Shown here: positions 10,210-19,620 of the stretch, piece by piece
Position numbering within the stretch: position 1 is the first letter of the stretch
Layout of the letters: each line of letters starts with the position of its first letter
Source: Ichthyophis bannanicus
Taxonomy: Eukaryota > Chordata > Amphibia > Gymnophiona > Ichthyophiidae
Direction of reading: 5' to 3'
Assembly: GCA_033557465.1 (NCBI GenBank)
Contig: CM066037.1
Span: forward strand, 204,661,156-204,725,155
DNA length: 64,000 nucleotides
Program-made: the position numbers and the translations under genes
The notes under the pieces: model-generated
The model's input: the letters and a program-made list of their open reading frames with translations, nothing else
Told to the model about the DNA's origin: nothing
The model's database searches: none

Positions 10210-11535
10210 TCCATAGATCACAGGAAGTTCCTTCGATTCCTGGTCCAAGGAAGACACTTCCAGTACAGAGTTCTTCTTTTCAGACTGGCCTCTGCTCCAA
10301 GAGTCTTCACAAAATGCATGGCAGTGGTAGCAGCATTTATGAGGACTCTAGGAATATTCGTCTTCCCTTACTTAGACGATTGGCTAATTCGAGCATCGAC
10401 AGCTCCAGAGGCCAGCTTCGCTCTTTCTCGAGCAATGAGAATTCTTCAATACTTGGGACTGGTCATAAACCTCCCAAAATCTCATCTCACCCCCTCTCAA
10501 TCTCTCAAATTCATAGACACACGGCAGTCAAGGGCTTTCCTGCCACAGCCACGCTGTCTCCGAATAATACAGCTGGCATCTCAAGCATCTATGAAGGTGT
10601 TCCTTACTGCTCGAGAGATGCTTCAACTTCTGGAACACATGACATCCACTGTCAATGTGGTTCCCTATGCTCGCCTCCACATGCGATCAGCCCAGTGGAC
10701 CCTATCCTCTCAATGGTCACAGGCCTCGGGTCAGTTAATGGACAAAATCAGAAACACCACAGTCTGATTTAGTCCCTGCAATGGTGGCAATCTCTAGAAA
10801 ACCTCCTCGTAGGCTCTCCTTTCCAGCTACCTCTGTATCGGGCTACCCTAACAACAGATGCGTCCAAGATGGGTTGGGGGGGCCCACTTGCATGATCTCT
10901 CCACTCAGGGATTTTGGACCTCACAGGAGGTTTCTCTTCACATAAACCTCCTAGAGCTGAGAGACATTTTTAATGCTTTTCAAGTCTTTCAGACACATCT
11001 CAGCAACAAAACAGTTCTGGTCCAAACCGACAATCAGGTAGCTATGTTCTGTGTGAACAAGCAAGGCGGAACAGGCTCTCTGTCTCTATGCAACAAAGCT
11101 TTGCGACTATGGGCCCTTGCCAGAGAGTTGCAAATGCAACTGTTTGCAGTATACCTTCTGTGCATTCAAAACTTATGGGCAGACATATTCAGTCGAATAC
11201 TGCTGCCACACGAGTGGTCCCTCCACTCATACCAGTTTGCTCAAGTATTTCAAATCTGGGGAACAGCTGATACAGACCTTTTTGCAAGTCCACAGAATGC
11301 CAAACTTCCCCGATTCTGTTCCAGAATCCCGGCTCACAACTGTCAAGCAAGAGATGCTTTCCTACTCCATTGGGGTCAGGACTTCCTCTATGCCTTCCCA
11401 CCCATTCCCCTCATTCCCAAAACTTTATTCAAAGTTCAGAGAGACAGAGGTTGTATGATACACATAGCTCCACGTTGGCCACGACAAACATGGTATTCTC
11501 TTCTTCTGCATCTCTCTCAAACCATTCCTCTGTAG
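10210..11535 (+). pseudogene. DIRS-D reverse transcriptase C-terminus / RNase H
   Basis: RT resumes in one frame (AVVAAFMRTLGIFVFPYLDD, 10318-10767) with an intact YLDD active site; the stretch 10210-10315 is in another frame. RNase H (10858-11535) has LLELRDIF, LVQTDNQVAMF and NLWADIFSR. A run of seven G at about 10875 sits where the TTDAS block should join (TTDASKMGWG in the other frame), so a slippage indel is likely there. The C-terminus contains GTADTDLFASPQNAKLPRF, the conserved DIRS tail. It overlaps the recombinase frame. Confidence 0.8.
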
Positions 11536-11574
11536 TTGGTGAATGCTCCAGATCTTCTATCTCAGGAGGACTGA

Positions 11575-12663
11575 TGCTTACTGCATCGCAATCCCCAGTT
11601 CCTACATCTCAGGGCCTGGTTACTGAAAGCCTAGAATTCCAGGATATTAACCTTTCTCAGCAAGTAAAGGATATCCTTCTGGCTTCCAGAAAACCTTCCA
11701 CAAGATGTTCCTATGCTTTTAAGTGGAAAAGGTTCTCTGTCTGGTGTTCACAAAAGGGACTTAACCCCCTTTTGATACCCGTAGAGTCGCTGCTAGAGTA
11801 TCTCCTCCAATTATCAACTTCTGGTCTAAAGACCAATTCAGTGAGAGTCCATCTTAGTGCTATTGCTGCTTTTTATAAACCTTTCAATGGACAACCTATT
11901 TCCTCTCATCCACTTGTATCAAGATTTATGAAAGGCCTACTCTTAACAAAACCTCCCATTAAACCACCACCGGTGGCATGGGATCTGAATCTTGTTCTTG
12001 GTCAGCTTATGAAACCATCCTTTGAACCTTTAGCCACTTCAGACCTAAAGTTTCTTTCATGGAAAGTTATTTTCCTAATTGCCATCACTTCTGCAAGACG
12101 GATTAGTGAACTACAGGCATTAGTAGCTGACCCTCCTTATACAACGTTCCACCATGATAAAGTAGTTCTCAGGACTCATCCTCACTTTATGCCAAAGGTG
12201 GTTTCGCCTTTCCATTTAAACCAGTCGGTTTATCTTCCTATATTCTTCCTTAGGCCTCATGCCTCTAGTGCCGAAAGGAATCTTCACACATTGGATTGTA
12301 AAAGAGCCTTAGCCTTTTATCTCCAAAGAACTAAGCCACATAGCTTAGCTTTTTGTGGCTTTTGACTCTAGTCATTTGGGACTTCCAGTTTCCAAAAGAA
12401 CTCTGTCAAATTGGATTGCAGATTGCATATCCTATACATATCAGAGTAAAGGACTTTTTCTCGAGGGCCATGTCACAGCTCACAATGTGAGAGCAATGGC
12501 AGCCTCCATGGCTAATCTTTGTTCTGTGTCTATTGATGACATCTGCAAAGCAGCCACTTGGGCTTCGGTACACACCTTCAAAGCCCACTACTGCTTAGAC
12601 AAGTACTCCCATCGGGATGCCTCGTTTGGCCAGGCTGTTCTCCAGCATCTCTTCCATACTTAA
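11575..12663 (+). pseudogene. DIRS-D tyrosine recombinase
   Basis: An open frame (entered upstream at 11370) runs to 12365 with NLSQQVKDILLASRKPSTRC, ITSARRISELQALVADPP (box I Arg) and TTFHHDKVVLRTHPHF. One frameshift near 12345 (TTTTTGTGGCTTTTGA) moves the rest to 12355-12663: LGLPVSKRTLSNWI, the intact box II HNVRAMAASM, and AHYCLDKYSHRDASFG with the nucleophilic Tyr. All expected catalytic residues are present, unlike DIRS-A and DIRS-C, so a single indel is the main defect. It cuts and rejoins the circular DNA intermediate and the target. Confidence 0.85.
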
Positions 12664-12778
12664 CACAACTCCTGCCCACTTTCCACGTTTTGGATGCCAG
12701 AGGTCCATGGGAGGAAGCATGACCCATCTCACCTGGGTTCACAGCTTGCTGGGGTCACCCCTTGGCATTTCTCAGCTG

Positions 12779-13163
12779 GGGAGTCCCCATATGTGAAGAC
12801 TACATTCCTGCTTGTTCCTGGAGAATAGTGTAGTTACTCACCTGTAACAGGTGATCTCCAGGAACAGCAGGAATTTAGTCTTCACAACCCACCCACCTAC
12901 CCTAGAAGTTGTCTCTATCTCTATCTCTTTCTCTACTTCTCTCCTTTGGTCTCAGCTATAAACTCAACTGAAGTGAGAGAGGTACAGAGGCGTGAAGGCA
13001 GCACGCATGTGCTGTGGGATGCTCCCAAAATCATTCCTATTGGACGCTGTGGAGCGTTACCGCGCGGGCTCCGTCGGTACCGACGATACCCATATGTGAA
13101 GACTAAATTCCTGCTGTTCCCGGAGATCACCAGTTACAGGTGAGTAACTATGCTTTCTTTAAC
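12779..13163. repeat. DIRS-D internal complementary region and right terminal repeat
   Basis: The internal complementary region (12784-12893) joins GAGTCCCCATATGTGAAGAC...TTCCTGGAGAATAG to TTACTCACCTGTAACAGGTG...TTAGTCTTCACAACCC. A C/T-rich spacer follows, then the right terminal repeat (about 12955-13163) with GTCGGTACCGAC and CCATATGTGAAGAC, ending at GTAACTATGCTTT. A pyrimidine microsatellite (TCTCTATCTC) lies at 12912-12935. Confidence 0.85.
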
Positions 13164-13248
13164 TTTTATTGAGTAATTTGTGTTAAATTTAGGTCACGTA
13201 TTGATCCAGGCTAATCTTGCACAATCTTTAATATTTCGCTCTTGCTCA

Positions 13249-14384
13249 TTAGTGAGACGTCTGAGCCTGCATTTCATCCACTAGCTTTTTGAAGTTGGGT
13301 GAATATTGCGTGAGGGCCAGTCTCAGGGAATCCTGGAGATGTTCATCTGTCATGTTGGAACGTTGTGTACTCTTTGTCATTTTCAGATCGAAAAACGCGG
13401 ATTCACACAAATAAGTTGAACCGAAACAGGAATGTACAGCTTCACTGCGTCTCCTCAAGTTGGGAAATTTGTCTCCAGGCACTAGCTTCCAAAACGATTC
13501 TTGCTCCGCACGGGTCTTGAGAAAAATGTCATTTTTAAGGGTTAATATTTTGTTTTCAAGAGATGGCTTGTTCAATGAGTAATTTTTACTAATAGCAGCT
13601 GCAGTTTCTTTAATGCCCACATCTACTTTGAATGGGTATGACAAGTACTCCACAACTGTTCCAATTTTTTGGAAGTCACAGAATCTTTTTTCGAATTCCT
13701 GGATAACAGAACAGATTTCTGTCACATGCTTTTCGTTCTGAAAAACAAAATTTGGATATTGTCCCAGATGGTCCTGTGTATTAGGAAAATGATCAAAAGT
13801 GTTGTTTGCAAGGTCAGTCATCATTAGCTCAAATTTGCTCTTGTAGGATGAAACTGTACTCATCATTTCGCCAATGCATTTGTTTTTACTTGTAGTTCAA
13901 GGTTCATATTACTTAGTTCGCCTGTAAAGTCAGCGAGAAATGCCAGATCACATAACCACTCCTCATCTTCCAACTCTGCTTGGTCATCTACCCTCTCCTT
14001 CAAAAAACTTCTTATTTCATTTAGCAAATCACAAAATCTTTGCAGAAATTTGTGCCTACTTAGCCACCTTACATCTGTGTGCAAAATGATTTCCGCTGCC
14101 CCTTCATCAAAAGTAAGATTGAAAAGCAATCTTTGAAGTGATCTTTACAATTTTGAAAGTGATGTCCATGACAGTCTTTGTATTGAGTCTCTTGCTTGCC
14201 AAAACTTGCTGGTGAATGATGCAGTGGTAAGCAAGAAAATCTGGGAAGTCGTCATGCTGTCTACAGAGGGCTATGAAACCGTTAACCTCACCTGTCATTG
14301 CTCTTGCTCCATGAGTAGTGATGGAAACAAATCTATGCAATGGAAGATTACACTTTGTCACAAAAGAATGGAAAGAACTGAATA
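13249..14384 (-). pseudogene. hAT transposase core and C-terminal dimerisation part
   Basis: Three minus-strand frame pieces in order. FVTKCNLPLHRFVSITTHGARAM...HCIIHQQVLASK (14107-14390) matches the 'TDGA..M..CIIHQ' part of this transposase group. EIILHTDVRWLSRHKFLQRF...DFTGELSNMN (13863-14129) follows. Then a 205-residue piece (13249-13866) ends in AFFDLKMTKSTQRSNMTDEH, the hAT dimerisation region. Frameshifts at about 14110 and 13865 separate them. The order and spacing agree with one ancestral protein, with L2-c inserted just before FVTKCNLPLHR. Confidence 0.8.
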
Positions 14385-15071
14385 GAACTGGCAAAAATAA
14401 TGGAAAAGGAAGTACAAAGACAAATCCAAGATCACATAGAAACCAACGCACCACTTGACCCATGCCAACACGGCTTTAGAGAAGCCCACGGTGTGGAAAC
14501 CTTGCTCACCACACTCTTCAGCAGCATATTAGCAGGCATCGACAACATCCGCCGAGGGTTCGTCCTTGTCTTCCTAGACATCGCAGCAGCCTTCGACTCC
14601 GTGAGCCACGAGCGCCTCCTGGAACGACTCAAGGAGAAGGGAATCACCGGTAAAGCACTGGAGTGGTGCAGGTCCTACCTTTCTGACAGATGGCAGCAGG
14701 TACGATCCAGCGACACATCATCTGATCCGTTCCACCAAAAGCAAGGTGTCCCACAAGGCTCCTCCCTCTCCGCTCTGATGTTTAATATATACATGCAGCC
14801 AATCTGCAACCTGATGCGGTCATTCAGTGTTAACTGCCTGATATACGCTGATGACGTACTGTTATACATGCCTTTCGCAACAGAGAACCCCTACCTCACA
14901 CCATTAACAAACTGCATAAACGAAGTATCCAACTGGATGCAATCCCAAAACCTCAGGATCCAACACAAGAAAACGGAGGTGTTGTTCATTACAAGGAACC
15001 GAAACTTCACCGCTCCGTCCATCTTAAAAGTGAAGGAAGCAGACCTCCAGACCAAGCCCACTATCAGATAC

Positions 15072-16369
15072 TGTGGGCCGGCAGTCCTCCTAGGCGGCTG
15101 CCTAGTAGGGGCGGCGGGCCATATTACTTGTGTCTTGCTTCAGCCAGGTAGCTTAATTGTGTAGTTGTGGGCCAGTTAAAGCAGTCCAAGTGGAAATAGG
15201 CCAACATAGGAAAATTTATTTCTAAATAGTATTTTAATCATCAAGTTTGCAAATTGGACCTTGGCAGAAGGTTCCAAACCATTAACAGAAAGTGAGGATA
15301 TTTTCTCCAACAAAAAGCTTCTTTGTAAAGGTACTTCAGCAGTGCTATAACAAATCAGTTTCCTTCAGTCTTTGAAACAAAACAAGTTTCCTTTTTCATC
15401 CAAACCAAACACAGTTGAAAAATCACTGTTGCAAGTAAAGTCCAGCTAACCTTGTTAGCTTCTCCCAGCTGTTTCATGTAAGCTTGAAAACAGGCTCTAC
15501 TTTTCAGCATAGGAACTAAACTGCTGTTGGAACAGTTTCATAGCACAAGTACTATTTCAGCTTTAAAATGAGACTTCTCTCTTTTTCCAGCACTTCACAG
15601 TATCAACTGCTCAGTATAACTACTTCTTGGCTTTCCTTATAATATCTAATAAATGCTTTCTAAGCACTTCTCATGCATAATGAGCATTCCATTGAGACTT
15701 CTGTAGAATCTGAATCCCCTTTATAGAATTCCACCTCCATTTCTTCCTCAGTGCTACAAGGCTCAGGGACTGGGATACGTTCAGGATTTCTAGTTTCACT
15801 TTCCTTAAAAGCTTAAAAAGTTTTCCCCAATGAACATTCCTTCTTCCCCCTGGAATAAGGTCAGTGCTCCTAGACTTCCTTCCCTTTAGTGAATCACTTA
15901 AAGGTACTGTCTGGTTTACCTTGCTTGTAGAAACCTTCCTTTTGTCAGGCTTTCTAAAAGGCTCCGTTTCTGGCTCAGAGTCTGAGCTGCTTGCTTCTGA
16001 GTTAGAACTATAGTCCTGGAACTCTCTCAAGCTTCTTCCCACTCTTCTCTGGCCCTGCCACTCGCTTTGGCAGTTCTGTCTGCTTCTCCTGGTTTCCCCA
16101 GTTCTCTCAGCTCTGCTGTGCTCTCCTCCCTCACTTGCTGACTGACCACGTTTAAATGTTTGCCAGCGTGCTTCCCTTTCTGGCCCCACCCTCTCTCTCC
16201 CTGCTGTTGCTCTGGAGACTGGGTTTGGCTTCAGGCTAGCCTTGCAAGTGTGTGTTTCAGTATTACTTTCATTTTGGGACCTGTGCTTAGGTGAGCCCAT
16301 CCCCCTCTTAGGAGAAAAACCTTCTTTTTTTTCTCTTTCTCAGGTCTGTGCTGCACCTGCCTCACCACA
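15072..16369 (-). mobile_element. Solo gypsy LTR, 1298 bp, minus orientation
   Basis: Starts TGTGGGCCGG and ends TCACCACA on the plus strand (TG...CA on both strands) and is flanked by ATAC at 15068-15071 and 16370-16373, a 4-bp target duplication. Removing it restores the L2-c frame. AATAAA in minus orientation lies near 15212. The terminal palindromic stretch CCTAGGCGGCTGCCTAG resembles CGGCTGCCTAGGG at the end of the gypsy 3' LTR at 18078. No internal gag/pol is present, so it is a recombination remnant. It carries its own reading frame (next entry). Confidence 0.9.
15671..16300 (-). CDS. LTR-embedded open reading frame, unknown function
   Basis: A 209-residue frame inside the solo LTR, starting MGSPKHRSQNESNTE. 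It is highly charged, with a basic N-terminal third (RATAGRERVGPEREARWQTF) and an acidic serine-rich patch (SSNSEASSSDSEPETE) that looks like a phosphorylation or nuclear-type region. Near 15810 a one-base shift would lead into PERIPVPEPCSTEEEMEVEF and STEVSMECSLCMRSA before a stop. That tail resembles the ends of frames in the other two gypsy LTRs (18685-19620 and 42954-43301). I do not recognise the protein. Confidence 0.5.
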   Translation of the reverse strand: MGSPKHRSQNESNTETHTCKASLKPNPVSRATAGRERVGPEREARWQTFKRGQSASEGGEHSRAERTGETRRSRQNCQSEWQGQRRVGRSLREFQDYSSNSEASSSDSEPETEPFRKPDKRKVSTSKVNQTVPLSDSLKGRKSRSTDLIPGGRRNVHWGKLFKLLRKVKLEILNVSQSLSLVALRKKWRWNSIKGIQILQKSQWNAHYA

Positions 16370-17235
16370 ATACCTAGGCGTCACCTTAGACCAGCACTTG
16401 GATATGAAGGCGCACATAGGAAACATTGTAAGAGCGGTATACCATAAAATCCGATCACTCCGACACCTATGATCCCTGCTCGAGCAGGATGATTTCAGGA
16501 CCATCTATCAGGCTCTAATCATACCACATTTTGATTATGCAAACTCAATCCTGCAAGGGCTCCCTCAAGCCACCTTGAACCCACTGCAACTGGCAATGAA
16601 CGCCGCAGCAAGAGTCCTACACGGCGCATCCAGGAAAGACCATGTCTCGCCCATCCTAAAACAACTCCACTGGCTCCCAATACAATGTAGACTCACATAC
16701 AAGACCTTACTACTTACATTCAAGGCCATCAAAGGGCTCACATCTGAGTCACTAACAGAACTAATACAGACGACACCCCACAATAGAGATAGACGATCAG
16801 TAGCACTCAACACACTGGTAGTCCCAAAATCAATAACACAATGCACAAAGGCAACAGCAGGCAGGGCATTCAAATTCTGCGCACCAAGGTGCTGGAACAG
16901 CCTCCCTCACGGCATCCGAGCAATCCCAGACATATTGCATTTCAGAAAGGCCTTGAAGCACCACCTCTTCCTCCTGTATTACCCAGTAACCAATGCAGAC
17001 ACAGCACCAACCTCACAAGCCACCCATAACTCCCAGGACTGAACCCAATAAGGAGTTCACGATTATGTTATAAATTGTAAATAGTTACCCCTGTTATCCA
17101 AGTTGTATCACCTGTTTAACTGTAAACACAAAGTACCATTGGAAATGTGTAATTTTATTGTTCATTGTAAACCGCACTGGTGCTGAATAGCGCGGTATAG
17201 AAGAGACTGTAAATAAATAAATAATAAATAAATAT

Positions 17236-17905
17236 TTCTTGACCTCCTTTTTAAAGAAATCATTCCAAGTAGTTCTTCTTTAACACTGAAGTCTTAAAAA
17301 ACCATCTGGATAAAGACTAGTAACTGGGCTATGTCTCTTATGTCTGTAGATTCATCCAGTTTGAGTGAGAAAGAAATAGAATTTGAAACATCTTCCAACA
17401 ATTGTTCAGTTGTGTCTCCACACATCTTTTCTATTTGCCGCACGACGGTGTTTCTTGACAATTGTACATCTTGAATAGCAGCTATGATCTCTTTCTTATT
17501 TTTAAATCCTTCAAAAAGGTTGTCAGCTGCTTCAAGAAAACAATATTTTACAAATTCCCCTTCAGTAAAAGGTTTGCATGTCTTTGCGATCAGGTTGCTG
17601 ACCTTGAAGGATGTTATGGTTGCATTGACCGAATGTGACCTTGGTTTCGCCATCAAAGGTTGCTGAGTAGCCAATTTCAATTTAAGTTCTTTGAGCTTCA
17701 GTTTATGAATTTCACTTTTGGGTGGAAAATCAGCATCAAACTTATTGCTATGCAGAGCCTTATAATGACGTTCCAGATTACCCTTTTTGGGCAAGGATAC
17801 TGGGGCATTAAAAATTAGACACTTGTCTTTCACCATGATGAAGAAGTAGTCAATTTCCCATTCATCATGAAAGTGGTAGGTTTTGCTCTTCTTTGGAACA
17901 CTCAT
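17236..17905 (-). pseudogene. hAT transposase N-terminus (BED-like)
   Basis: Starts MSVPKKSKTYHFHDEWEIDY. A degraded BED zinc finger follows: KCLIFNAPVSLPKKGNLERH...H, where the second Cys of the expected C-x2-C is missing (CLIF). Next comes the region leading into the RNase H-like core, with SFSLKLDESTDIRDIAQLLV; the Asp of 'LDEST' is the conserved first catalytic-region Asp of this hAT group. A stop follows VFIQMVF, and related sequence (EELLGMISLKRRSRN) continues to the L2 insertion point. Without the finger, specific DNA binding is unlikely. Confidence 0.75.
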
Positions 17906-18077
17906 CTTCGTTATACTGGGATGGTTGGGTGTAAGAAGCCCAAATCTGCTAAGTTAGTTTAAACACTGGCTGAATCTGATCCAAAACTGTCACTGTCCCA
18001 AAGTATTAAAGATCAACAGGAACTGAAGACCTCTGGATGATGTGCAATACAAGGACTGGAGATGCCAAAACCACACA

Positions 18078-19620
18078 TGTAGTTTGTCAGACGGCTGCCT
18101 AGGGTGAGAACTTACACAATCTTGACGATGCATATATTCATATGATTCTTGCAAGGTATTGTGGGTATTGTAGTTCATTCACTCCCAAACACAGCTGATG
18201 ACAATAATTTGAGTTGTGAAACCAAGTGGTAAGATCAATAAAATACTTCTTTTATTGATGGGTTTAATTTACCCAGCACATGTATGCTTGATAGCACTAT
18301 AAATGAGGTTACTTGCTTGCAGTGTTTAAAATGGATAACAAAAAGTCACAAAGTAAACCAGAAAACAACCTTCAGCTTGTCAGGCAATTAGCTAATGTTT
18401 TCTTAGCAAATAATTACCAAATACAAAGGCACAAAGAAAAGAATAAACTTTGCTGGTTAGGTTAACTTCTGCTTATTTTCCATGCAGATCTCAGCAGTGA
18501 TTCTCCCTTGCTCATACACACAATCAGGTGCAGCCCTAATTACTATCAATGGACCAGCTGAAAGCCTTTAGCTGGCTGGCTGCTACTGTGTGAGCCCAAA
18601 TCCTGCTTTAAGAGCTGTTTGCAGTGGAAATAAAGAACAAAGTTAGGTTTCTTTGTGATGGCTGATGTGTTTGCTCATAGACAGCTAGCAATAGCATTTA
18701 GATAAAGAACAGTCCATGTAGATAGTTTCATCTGCTGTATTTCCCCCTGCATCAACAATCATAGGGTCAATATCATACATTGGCACAGATGAGTCTTTCA
18801 TTAAGGCACTATCATGAGAATGCTTATTCCCTTGCTGCCATTCTCTATTATAGATAGGGTCTGGATCAGTGTTCATACCTGAGCCTCTCCTGCTATCATT
18901 ATTCCTCTCTGTATAGCCTGGCCAATATGTAATCCAATTCTGATGTCCAGCCTTCCAATCTTGATCCCTGGACACTGGATCTTCTCTCACATACCTTCTG
19001 GCCTTGGTCTGAAAGTCCCTTCCACATGCAGTCTTCTCTCTTCCAGGTAGCCACTGGTGATTCCTATCTCTGCCACTCCATTCCTCTGGCTGAATCCAGT
19101 CCAATGGACTCTGCTGGCTTTTGGAATACCTCCCAGTATGAGTACTGCCTTGGAATCTCCCAGACCTTCCAATGGCCTTTCTTCTCTTCCTTCCAGAGAG
19201 TTTCCTTCTCTCTCTATCTGCTTGGCTTGGCTTCTGTTTCTCCAGGTGATACTGGTGCTTGTAGCCGTTGCTGTCTCTGTATCTCTTCCTCCCTCTGTAG
19301 CCCTTATCTGAAGAATAAGCTCTATTCTTATCCTGTTCTAATGTGTGCTGCTCCCTAACACAGCGCAGCTGTGTTGAATCAGGCCCTGCCCTTTGAGATG
19401 AGTGCTTAGGGATTACCTCATAGCTCTCTTGATTGCACACACATTCTCTCACTTCAGCCCCTCTCATGGCTGCTGGAAACCTGGTGCATTCTGGGACTGG
19501 TAGTCTTTTATGTGAAAACTCTGTTTTCTCGCTTCTACCAGAACTGACAGGTTGCTTGTTCAGAGTCACATCATCTTTTCTATAGCTCCTACCTGAGCTA
19601 TGATAAGCTTCCTTATCACA
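18078..19620 (-). repeat. Gypsy 3' LTR (about 1543 bp)
   Basis: On the minus strand it begins TGTGATAAGGAAGC directly after the purine tract and ends GTCTGACAAACTACA. A polyadenylation-type AATAAA lies near 18252-18257 (minus). The 3' end matches the terminal stretch of the solo LTR at 15072. The pol frame continues in phase through the first 935 bases of the LTR and stops at 18685. Confidence 0.75.

Larger units (their letters stand above)
10204..13163 (+). mobile_element. DIRS retrotransposon D, 5' half missing
   Basis: It begins abruptly inside the RT, at the codons after the first catalytic Asp (CATCCATAGATCACAGGAAG matches 7242-7262 of DIRS-A). It then runs through RNase H, recombinase, internal complementary region and right terminal repeat. 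Its left edge coincides exactly with the right end of DIRS-A. The simplest reading is that A inserted into D, with the 5' half of D lying left of the window. A truncated head-to-tail pair is the alternative. Confidence 0.85.
14400..17042 (+). pseudogene. L2-c reverse transcriptase, split by solo LTR
   Basis: Before the LTR (14400-15071) one frame reads through GFREAHGVETLL, LVFLDIAAAFDSVSHERLLE (catalytic Asp), GVPQGSSLSALMFNIYMQP, the active site CLIYADDVLLYMPF, and TEVLFITRNRNF. After the LTR (16370-17042) it continues LGVTLDQHLDMKAHIGNIVR, a stop at about 16471, then the thumb with FDYANSILQGLPQATLNPLQ and RAFKFCAPRCWNSLPHGIR. Without the LTR insertion the RT would be almost intact. The last residues of the 254-residue frame at 14400-15164 come from the LTR. 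Confidence 0.85.
14385..17235 (+). mobile_element. L2-clade LINE (L2-c) with a solo LTR inside
   Basis: 5'-truncated L2 on the plus strand, starting at codons for LAKIMEKEVQRQIQ and ending with the tail ATTGTAAACCGCACTGGTGC...AAATAAATAAATAATAAATA at 17160-17235. It interrupts the hAT transposase. A solo gypsy LTR (15072-16369) splits its RT between TIRY and LGVTLDQHL, duplicating ATAC. Confidence 0.9.
13164..18077 (-). mobile_element. hAT transposon or transposase-derived copy, interrupted
   Basis: Minus-strand hAT transposase of the Charlie/GTF2IRD2/ZBED-like type, split by an L2 (14385-17235). N-terminal part at 17236-17905, C-terminal part at 13249-14384. I could not find hAT terminal inverted repeats or an 8-bp target duplication at either edge, so it may be a degraded transposon or a copy of a transposase-derived gene. 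It lies between DIRS-D and the gypsy 3' LTR. Confidence 0.7.

Noticed and set aside
13249..17905. Domesticated transposase gene still in use
   Set aside because: A LINE interrupts the core, frameshifts are present and the BED finger has lost a cysteine.
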